Part shown: positions 8,307-16,100 of the stretch, in pieces
Layout: the number at the start of each line of letters is the position of its first letter
Position numbering within the stretch: the first letter of the stretch is position 1
NCBI RefSeq assembly: GCF_017948595.1
Contig: NZ_JAGFBV010000003.1
Coordinates: forward strand, 124,001-188,000
Direction of reading: 5' to 3'
DNA: 64,000 nucleotides
Source of the DNA: Flavobacterium geliluteum
Lineage (GTDB): Bacteria > Bacteroidota > Bacteroidia > Flavobacteriales > Flavobacteriaceae
Program-made: the position numbers and the translations under genes
Notes under the pieces: model-generated
Databases searched by the model: none
What the model was told of the DNA's origin: nothing
Seen by the model: only the letters and a program-made list of their open reading frames with translations

Positions 8307-8321
8307 TACGGATTTACCGTA
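8307..8321. promoter_or_regulatory. Palindrome TACGGATTTACCGTA, second putative site
   Basis: Same TACGG-N5-CCGTA architecture as the copy at 8207, placed 60 bp upstream of the lipoprotein ATG at 8381, where it could act on the lipoprotein/kinase promoter. The two sites differ by one base in the spacer. Confidence 0.65.
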
Positions 8322-8380
8322 CATTATAATTTACTTATAGTAGTTTTTTTGTTAAAATAATCAATTAAAAAATTATTTTT

Positions 8381-8644
8381 ATGAAAAGCAAATTATTTGT
8401 TTCAGGAGTGCTGATTTTTGTTTTATGGCTGACTTTTTCGTGTACAAATGATGATTATGAAATACCACAGGATAATTACGGAGAATTAAAAGCTGTACCA
8501 ACAAACCAATTAAACAATTTCGATGAAAAAGCAAATATGCAGTACTTACAAGACACTGTATTGCCGAATGTAATTCAAGAGGAAAACGTTACGACCACTA
8601 TATATGGTGATCCAAGTAATCCGAGGCCGCCCAGAAAAGATTAA
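8381..8644 (+). CDS. Small lipoprotein of unknown function, upstream of the sensor kinase
   Basis: An 87-residue protein with a lipoprotein signal peptide (MKSKLFVSGVLIFVLWLTFSC, lipobox LTFSC, Cys21). The mature part is about 67 residues, acidic and polar near the lipid anchor (TNDDYEIPQDNYGE) with a Pro/Arg-rich tail (YGDPSNPRPPRKD). I do not recognise a family. It sits between the putative regulatory palindrome at 8307 and the histidine kinase gene, 74 bp upstream of the kinase, and is separated from it by an inverted repeat that may attenuate transcription. Its position suggests an accessory or signal-related role in the two-component system, which is inference only. Confidence 0.75.
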   Translation: MKSKLFVSGVLIFVLWLTFSCTNDDYEIPQDNYGELKAVPTNQLNNFDEKANMQYLQDTVLPNVIQEENVTTTIYGDPSNPRPPRKD

Positions 8645-8662
8645 TTTTTTATTATTTATAAG

Positions 8663-8698
8663 AAGACTATTTGATTTATTTTTAAATTTAATAGTCTT
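8663..8698 (+). terminator. Inverted repeat with T-run between lipoprotein and kinase genes
   Basis: AAGACTATT (8663-8671) pairs with AATAGTCTT (8690-8698), and a T-tract follows to about 8702. It could be a terminator or partial attenuator that sets a higher level of the lipoprotein than of the kinase. The 18-nt loop makes it only moderately strong. Confidence 0.5.
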
Positions 8699-8718
8699 TT
8701 TTATTCAAAAGACTATAT

Positions 8719-10755
8719 TTGAATTATAAAATAATAATTAAACTATTGAAAACTATATTTAATTTTTTTTATTCATTTCTGGCGTTGCTAATTTTTTCAT
8801 GCACAAAAACTCAATCAACTAATTCGGAATTGAGTAGAGGTATTTCATTTGTTAACGATTTAGATAATAATGCGAAAGAGAGGTATCTCGATTCTATAAA
8901 TGCTTCATTAAAGTATCAAAAAAATGATTCAGTTATTAGAAATTTTTACTTTAAGATTTCTACAGAATTTTATAATAATAATAATTTTAAAAAATCATTA
9001 TCGGCAAGTTTAATGGCACTTAAGCTATCAAAGGAGGTAGATGATAAAAAGGGAATTGCAAAAGCACTTTATTATGTTGGTGATAGTTATGTAAATGTAA
9101 AAAAAGATAGTTCTTATTTTTATTATTTGCAGGCAGAAAAATTGTACTACAAATTATCTGATTATGATAACACAGCAAGAATGTTATTCAATAAAGCTTA
9201 TGTACTTTTTTATGATGGAAATTACACAGAATGTGAAGTTGAAATTTCTAAAGCTTTAAAGCTTTTAAAAGGCTCTAAAGATGAAAGATTAATTTATTCC
9301 TGCAATACCTTAATGGGAAATTGCCTAGAGAAGTTAGCAAATTATGATAAAGCATTATGGTATCACCAATTGGCTTTAAATACTTTCAAGACAATGAAGT
9401 CTACAGATATAGATCAAGATGAAATACTTAATTACGATGTAACATCTATTATCAACATCTGTAATCTCTATGATATAAAAGGTGAATATTCAAAATCTAT
9501 CAAAAAATTAAGTGAATTACTCTCAAATAATTTGAAAGAAAAATCACCCAGATTATACGCAAATGTTCTCAGTAATTTGGCTTATTCAAAAATGAAAAGC
9601 GGACAATTTCATAATGTTTATGCAATGTTTTCCGAATCCTTAGAAATAGTAAAAAATAGTGGAAATGAATCTGATGTACTCTATAAAAAAATTCATATTG
9701 GCGAATATTTTTTAACTCAGCGAGATACTAGTAAAGCAATTCAAATTCTTAAAGAAGCAAAGCAATTGGCAATTAGAATTAAGAATAGCAATGAAATTTT
9801 AACTTCATTAAAACTACTTTCTGTTTTAGATAAAGACAATAGATTTTACTATGCAAATGAATATATAAAATTAAGCGATAGTATAAATATTGTTCAAAAA
9901 AATACGCATAATAAATATGCACGAATTGAATATGAAACTTCTAAGATTGAAGATGAAAATAGAATTTTAACTACAAAGAACCACTATATTATAATTATTT
10001 CATTTGGTGTGATTCTATTATTAGTTATTGTTTTTATTTTGAGATATTTTAAATTTAAAAATAGTGAAATCAGGTTTTTAAAGCTTCAGAAAAAGGCTAA
10101 TGAGGAAATATATTTGTTGTTAACAGAACAGCATGAAAAAATTAACTCCGCCAAAGAAAATGAGAAAGCTAGAATAGCCAGAGAATTGCACGATGGGATA
10201 ATGAACAAAATTTATAGTGTTCGTATGAATTTAGGTTTCTTTAATTCTAAGGTAGATAAACAAATCATCGAAAAGAGAAAAGAGTTTATATTCGAGTTAC
10301 AAATTATAGAAAATGAAATTAGAACCATATCTCATGATTTAAGTAGAACTTCTTTTTTGGATGGTAATGATTTTAATAGTTTACTGATGAGCTTAATCGA
10401 AAATCAAAAAGAAATTAGTAAAACTAACTTCAGGTACATAACAGATTCAGATTTTGAGTGGGGAGACATTCAAAATATTTACAAAATAAATTTATATCGC
10501 ATCGTTCAGGAAGCTATTTTAAATGTTAACAAATATGCCAATGCCAAAAGTTGTGAGATTAGTATCCAGAAGTACAGCGATAAATCTTTGACAATGAGTA
10601 TTATAGATGACGGACAGGGCTTTGATGTTAAAACCAAAAAAAAGGGTATAGGATTAACTAACATGAGCGAGAGAACAGAGTCCATGGGAGGTGAATTCTA
10701 TATAGAATCAAAAATAGGAATAGGTACAAGAATAGAAATTACGCTTCATTTCTAA
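8719..10755 (+). CDS. TPR-containing lipoprotein sensor histidine kinase (HisKA_3)
   Basis: A 678-residue membrane sensor kinase. The N-terminal segment ends in a lipobox (FLALLIFSC) around residue 28, so the sensor is probably lipid-anchored or has a signal anchor. The start is uncertain: TTG at 8719 is the only upstream candidate that keeps this signal peptide, and no in-frame ATG is near. Residues about 60-400 form TPR-like helical repeats (KKSLSASLMALKLSKE, DKALWYHQLALNTF). One transmembrane helix (about 421-442, IIIISFGVILLLVIVFIL) leads to the kinase core. The HisKA_3 phospho-acceptor His is in RIARELHDGIMNKIYS near residue 490. The ATPase domain has the N box (QEAILNVNKYANA), IIDDGQGFD and GIGLTNMSERTESMGG. 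Such kinases pair with NarL/LuxR-type regulators, here the divergent gene at 7499. Confidence 0.9.
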   Translation: MNYKIIIKLLKTIFNFFYSFLALLIFSCTKTQSTNSELSRGISFVNDLDNNAKERYLDSINASLKYQKNDSVIRNFYFKISTEFYNNNNFKKSLSASLMALKLSKEVDDKKGIAKALYYVGDSYVNVKKDSSYFYYLQAEKLYYKLSDYDNTARMLFNKAYVLFYDGNYTECEVEISKALKLLKGSKDERLIYSCNTLMGNCLEKLANYDKALWYHQLALNTFKTMKSTDIDQDEILNYDVTSIINICNLYDIKGEYSKSIKKLSELLSNNLKEKSPRLYANVLSNLAYSKMKSGQFHNVYAMFSESLEIVKNSGNESDVLYKKIHIGEYFLTQRDTSKAIQILKEAKQLAIRIKNSNEILTSLKLLSVLDKDNRFYYANEYIKLSDSINIVQKNTHNKYARIEYETSKIEDENRILTTKNHYIIIISFGVILLLVIVFILRYFKFKNSEIRFLKLQKKANEEIYLLLTEQHEKINSAKENEKARIARELHDGIMNKIYSVRMNLGFFNSKVDKQIIEKRKEFIFELQIIENEIRTISHDLSRTSFLDGNDFNSLLMSLIENQKEISKTNFRYITDSDFEWGDIQNIYKINLYRIVQEAILNVNKYANAKSCEISIQKYSDKSLTMSIIDDGQGFDVKTKKKGIGLTNMSERTESMGGEFYIESKIGIGTRIEITLHF

Positions 10756-10781
10756 ATCCACAATTCACAAAATTTAAAAAC

Positions 10782-10814
10782 TGCCCCTAAAAGCAAGAAT
10801 TGCTTTTAGGGGCA
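10782..10814. terminator. Strong perfect hairpin terminator after the kinase gene
   Basis: TGCCCCTAAAAGCAA (10782-10796) pairs perfectly with its complement at 10800-10814 around a GAA loop. It lies 27 bp after the kinase stop codon. There is no T-run on the plus strand, but A5 precedes the stem, so it would also act on minus-strand transcripts. Confidence 0.75.
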
Positions 10815-10833
10815 ACATACTATTCCCGCAAAT

Positions 10834-10930
10834 TACGGATTTTAAATAATTGCATCTACAAATAAATGCAAGTCCGTAATTTTTATACACAAAGCCCGTA
10901 ATTTTCAGATAAGTGTTCCTGTTATTTTCG
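10834..10930 (+). promoter_or_regulatory. Two CCGTA direct repeats plus promoter-like element upstream of the dehydrogenase
   Basis: Inverted half-site TACGGAT at 10834-10840 is followed by direct repeats TCCGTAATTTT (from 10873) and CCCGTAATTTT (from 10895), 22 bp apart. TATTTTCG at 10923-10930 begins 28 bp after the second repeat; it differs by one base from the Bacteroidota -7 consensus TAnnTTTG. The same order, spacing and much of the intervening sequence recur at 12938-12995. This intergenic stretch (10756-11163) otherwise holds only the hairpin at 10782 and a long leader. Confidence 0.7.
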
Positions 10931-11163
10931 TAAAAAAGTTAATACTTTAAGTTGAAAAATAATTTAAAAGAGGAATTAAATACCTTTTGTTTATCAATTT
11001 ACTAAGCAGATTAAGAGATAACGGCGAATTCTAATCATGAATGTTTTAAATCAGATGTCAAATTAATAATATATAAAAGTACAGTTTAGTATGCTTGTAT
11101 TTATTAATGAAAATAAATATAAGAACAACCAGAATTGCCCAATAAAATAATATTCAAGCTAAA

Positions 11164-12402
11164 ATGAAAAAAGCATTAAATAACTTTGAAAGTAAAGAAC
11201 CTTTGCTTGTTTTTAATTGGAAAGATTCTGAATCTGAAGCTGAGGGGTGGACAATTATCAATTCTCTTCGAGGTGATGCTGCGGGGGGCGGGACACAGAT
11301 GAGAAAAGGGCTTAATATGAAAGAAGTTTTATATTCAGCTAAGATGATGGAGATGAAATTTTCAGTTTCTGGACCATCTATTGGCGGAGCTAAATCAGGA
11401 ATTAACTTTGATCCAAATGATCCAAGAAAAAAAGAGGTACTTAAGCGTTGGTATAAAGTGATTTCTCCTTTATTGAAAAGTTATTATGGGACTTACGGTG
11501 ATTTTAATGTTGATGATATTAATGAAGTTGTTCCTATTACAGAAGAATGTGGTATTTGGCATCCGCAAGAAGGTATCTCTAATGGACATTTCAAACATAC
11601 AGAAGCAGATAAAATTAATAGGATTGGACAATTACGCCATGGTGTTTTAAAAATAATTGAGAATTCGAAATTTTCTCCTGATGTTAGTAGAAAGTATACT
11701 ATTTCTGAAATGATTAATGGTTATGGAATCGCAGAAGCAATTCGACATTATTATACGCTGTATGGAGGAGAATTAAAAGGTAAAAAGGTTGTCATTCAGG
11801 GTTTTGGAAGTGTAGGCGCCGCAACATCATTTTATTTAACTAGCTTGGGTGCTAAGATTATAGGAGTTATTGATAGTGAAGGAGGCTTAATAAATGAGGA
11901 GGGGTTTTCTATAGAGGAAATTCGCTTATTATTTCTGACTAAAGACGCGAATAAATTTGTCAGTAAACATAAAATTCCTTTTGAAGTGATTAATGAGAAA
12001 ATTTGGATGATAGGCGCAGAAATATTTGCGCCCTGTTCTACATCTGAGAAAATAACTCAAAATCAAGTTGAGCTTTTAGTTTTAAATGGACTAGAAATTA
12101 TTTCCTGCGGTGTTAACATGCCTTTTGCAGATTCAGCTGTTTTTTATGGTCCAATTATGGAACATGTTGATAACAAAGTAAGCGTATTGCCCTATTTTAT
12201 CTCAAACTGCGGCATGGCTCGACTTTTTGCTTACTTCATGCAAAAAGAAGTAAAAATGGATGATGAAACTATTTTTAATGATATTTCCCAGACCATAAAA
12301 GATGCTATAATGAAAGTTTATAGTTTAAATACTTCCAAAACAAATATTAGTGCACGCGCTTTTGAGATCGCATTAAAAAAACTTGACAAAATTAAGTCTT
12401 AA
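11164..12402 (+). CDS. Glu/Leu/Phe/Val dehydrogenase family amino acid dehydrogenase
   Basis: A 412-residue cytosolic NAD(P)-dependent enzyme that interconverts an amino acid and its 2-oxo acid with ammonia. The N-terminal domain contains the substrate-binding Lys region (AKMMEMKFSVSGP) and the catalytic GPSIGGAKSGI segment, and a modified YGTYGDFNVDDINEV stretch where relatives have the catalytic Asp. The C-terminal Rossmann fold has KKVVIQGFGSVGAA and IIGVIDSEGG; the Asp at the end of the second strand favours NAD over NADP. The length is typical of flavobacterial members. The preferred amino acid cannot be decided by eye. It shares the upstream regulatory block found before NRPS1, so it is probably coregulated. 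A plausible but unproven role is to supply or recycle 2-oxo acids such as 4-hydroxyphenylpyruvate. Confidence 0.88.
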   Translation: MKKALNNFESKEPLLVFNWKDSESEAEGWTIINSLRGDAAGGGTQMRKGLNMKEVLYSAKMMEMKFSVSGPSIGGAKSGINFDPNDPRKKEVLKRWYKVISPLLKSYYGTYGDFNVDDINEVVPITEECGIWHPQEGISNGHFKHTEADKINRIGQLRHGVLKIIENSKFSPDVSRKYTISEMINGYGIAEAIRHYYTLYGGELKGKKVVIQGFGSVGAATSFYLTSLGAKIIGVIDSEGGLINEEGFSIEEIRLLFLTKDANKFVSKHKIPFEVINEKIWMIGAEIFAPCSTSEKITQNQVELLVLNGLEIISCGVNMPFADSAVFYGPIMEHVDNKVSVLPYFISNCGMARLFAYFMQKEVKMDDETIFNDISQTIKDAIMKVYSLNTSKTNISARAFEIALKKLDKIKS

Positions 12403-12937
12403 AAATGAGAACCTGTGGTTTTGCCGGCTTGGCAGATTTTGCCGGATTGCCTAACAAAACTAATTATATTCGAAGGTAGGTGCAAGTTTTATAATCCGCC
12501 ATTGAGGATAGTTTTTTTTTGCTTTTTCTCATCGGAAAAACCAATCTATTTTGGCTAAATTCAGGCTGGGTAATCAGGCGTTAATGTTAAAACCAATCTT
12601 TTACCTGCTCCGAACTTCAGAAGTATTTACTTCTATGAATTGTTTGACATCCCTGAAAACAAATCCATTTGAAACGACTTCTATAGAATGCCCCAAAAGA
12701 AAGCGAACTGCAACTGAAAATATGTTTTTAGTATCCTAATTTCAAACTTATTAAAATCTAAAAAAGATCGTGCCTCAGCCTTCTAAAGGTAACTGAACTG
12801 AAACAGCATAAACATTCATTATTTAAACAAAATTTAGAGATGTTATTCTTTATAAGTTTTTAAAAGAAGATTTTAAAAAATAATAATAATGTATGTTGTT
12901 ATTCGGTTCATGATTAATTTTTTGAGCGTTTTGAAAG
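12403..12937. other. Noncoding stretch between dehydrogenase and NRPS regulatory block
   Basis: I see no convincing gene. A 62-codon frame at 12551-12739 starts with TTG, has no recognisable motif and no close ribosome binding site, so I do not call it. TTTTGCCGG occurs twice near 12419-12445. Sequence near 12600-12740 is less AT-rich than its surroundings and may be an old gene fragment. Confidence 0.5.
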
Positions 12938-12995
12938 TCCGTAATTTTTTTATGAAAATTCCGTAATTTTTAGATGAATGTTACTGCTATTTTGG
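12938..12995 (+). promoter_or_regulatory. Two CCGTA direct repeats plus promoter-like element upstream of NRPS1
   Basis: TCCGTAATTTT from 12938 and again from 12960 (22 bp apart), then TATTTTGG at 12988-12995, starting 28 bp after the second repeat. Spacing is identical to the block upstream of the dehydrogenase gene at 10873-10930, and the bases between the second repeat and the TATTTT box are largely the same (AGAT, TGTT, CTG). The box differs by one base from TAnnTTTG. This is the best candidate for the promoter and operator of the assembly-line operon, giving a leader of about 175 nt. Confidence 0.75.
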
Positions 12996-13174
12996 TATAA
13001 AATTAATTGTGACTAAATGTTAAAAATTAATATTTTGATGGTTTAATATTTAGACTTTGTAGAAAATAGTTTAGAGTAGGAATGAAGAGTCTTGCATGAT
13101 CCTTCAAAATGATTATTAAATAAAATTGTACAATAGAATACTGGTTGTGACCAGAAAACAGGAATGCTAAATTT

Positions 13175-16100
13175 ATGGATAATACGGTGTCAAATAATAT
13201 TAATTTGGTTTCAAAATATTGGAAGAAAAAGATATTAAATAGAGAGGAAGTTCTTGGGGGGCTTCAGAAACAAAATAGTCTGCCTTGTGCTACTGTTAAT
13301 GCCAATGAGCTAATTTATTTCAATAGTCTTACCAATAAAAACCCAATAGCTCAATATACTGTTATAAGTGCTATTTATTCTTTTTTGTTAAAGAAACTGA
13401 TTAATGAATTTGACGGTTTTGTCGTATCTAATTTTAAAGATAAAAATAATTCCCTGCTTTTATCATATTCCATAGATTTAAAAACATCGTTTAAAGAATA
13501 TCTACATCAGATCAAATTTGAAATTTTAGAGACATTAAAACATTCTGATTACAATACTGATATTATTTCTAAAAAAACAGGTGTTGCAGATTTAAGTATT
13601 TTCTCCAATTATAGTATAAATATCAATTCCGAATCGAAGCTATATTGTAATGGTCTTTTGTTTGATATAAAAATAAATGAGGGAGGTGATATAGAAATTC
13701 ACGCTTCTTATTTGGAAGGTTTTGTGAAAAAAGCAATAGTAGAACGTTTGATTCAGTGTTTTAAATGTTTTATAATTAGTTTAGAAAGCAATATAACATT
13801 TAATTTATGTGAATATCCATTGCTTTCTGAAAAAGAGAAACACCAATTATTGGTAAATTTTAATGATACCGATGCAGCTTATCCGAAAAATAAAACGATA
13901 GTGGATTTATTTGAAGAACAAGTTGAAAATACTCCAAATAATATTGCTGTTTTATTTGAAGAGACTAAATTAACGTATAAAGAAGTAAACGAAAAGGCAA
14001 ATCAGTTAGCTCATCATATTTCTTCCAAACATTCCATAAATAAAGGAGACATAATTGGTGTGTTGTTACCTAAATCTGATATTGGAATCATTTCAATATT
14101 GGCGATACTAAAGTTAGGTGCGGTTTATTTACCGATAGATACAAATTATCCTCAGGAAAGAATAGACTATTTAATAAAAGACAGCGGTTTAAAATTATTA
14201 ATTAGCGACAGTATCGAATTAGGTATTGATAATTGTGAGACAATAGCTGTAAAATCAATAATTTTTGAAGACAATTGCAGCAATAATGTCAATACACCTA
14301 TTTCATCCAAAGATTTAGCCTATGTAATTTATACATCTGGTTCCACCGGACAGCCTAAAGGGGTGATGGTTGAACATAGGAGTAATATAAACATGTCTTT
14401 GGATCAGATTAAGTCTTTTGGGATTAATAAAAATGACAAGATTATATGGTTTGCTTCAGTAGCTTTTGATGCATCCATATCTGAGATTATGATGAGTTTG
14501 TATAGTGGTGCTACATTATGCATTCCAACAGAAGAAATAATAAAAGACAAAGATCAGTTTATAAGTTTTTTAAAAGAGACAAAATCAACAGTAGTTACTT
14601 TTCCTCCAAGTTATTTAGGATTATTGTCTGAAAATGATATCTCTGGATTGAGATGTATAATTACTGCCGGAGAACCTGCTAATTCAACTAAAGCAATAGC
14701 TGTTGCAGCATCAGGAATTGATTATTATAATGCCTATGGACCTACAGAATGTGCTGTTTGTGTGTCAATTTATAAGGTAACCAAAGATGATTTTGAAAAG
14801 TCAGTCATTCCAATTGGCCGACCAATATCAAATACTCAAGTTTATATATTGGATGAAGCATTAAAGCCATTGCCGATTGGAGCAACAGGAAAGCTGTATG
14901 TTTCGGGTGCTGGTGTGGCTAGAGGTTATTTAAACAAGCCTGAGCTGACAGAAGAGAAATTTATTGCAAATCCTTTTATAGAAGGGGAGCGTATGTATGA
15001 TACGGGAGATTTAGCGTGTTGGTTACCCGATGGGAATATTGAATTTTTAGGGAGAAAAGACCACCAAGTAAAACTCAGAGGATATAGAATTGAGCTGGGA
15101 GAAATAGAAAATACAATTTCGCAGTATTCAGAAGATTTAAAACAAGTAGCTGTTGAAGTAAGAGAAAACAACCAAGAGAAAGTATTGGCAGCCTATCTGG
15201 TATCGACGACAAACATAGATAAATCGGAATTGAGAAGCTTTCTGCAAGCGAAATTACCGGATTATATGGTTCCGGGTTTTTATATTGAATTAGAAAAATT
15301 GCCCGTAACCCCTAATGGAAAAATAGACAGGAACTCTTTGCCAAGTATTTCGGTAGAAGATATTGTAAGAAAAGAGTATATAGGACCAAGAAACAAAACA
15401 GAAGAAAATTTAGTTCTAATATGGCAGGAAGTATTAGGAATAGAGCCAATAGGGATAACCGATAATTTCTTTGAGTTAGGAGGACATAGTCTTATTATAG
15501 CTCAAATAATCAACCGCACCCGTAAGCAATTAGGAAAAACAGTATCTTTTAAAGTGTTTTTTGCCAATCCAACGATAGAAGGCCTGAGTAAGGAATTACA
15601 GGAGAAGGATTTTACAGCAATACTCAAAGCAACAGAAGCGGTATCTTATCCGTTGACACCTTCGCAAAGCAGACTTTGGATATTGAGCCAGTTGGAAGGC
15701 GGTTCACTGGCGTATAATATGCCAGCGGCGGTCAAACTAACAGGAGTTGTTGATGGGACTAAATTTGAAGAATCTTTTAAACGATTGATCGATCGTCATG
15801 AAATTTTTAGAACCTGCTTCAAAACAGATCTTTCAGGAGGTGTTCGACAATATATAATACCTGCAGAGCAGATCAACTTTAAGATAGCAGAGCAGGACTA
15901 TAGTGCAAATGGAAATCAAGGAGAAAGCATTACAGCTTATTTACAAGAAGTAAATAATGAGCCTTTCGATTTAGAACAGGCACCACTTGTAAGAGCATCT
16001 TTAATCAAATTAAAAGAAGAAGAATATGTATTTTTCCTATCCCTTCATCATATTATTGGAGATGGATGGTCAGTAGAAGTATTGATATCAGAGGTTGTGA

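Noticed and set aside
12551..12739. 62-codon frame in the dehydrogenase-NRPS1 gap
   Set aside because: TTG start, no recognisable motif and no operon context; more likely chance or a decayed fragment.
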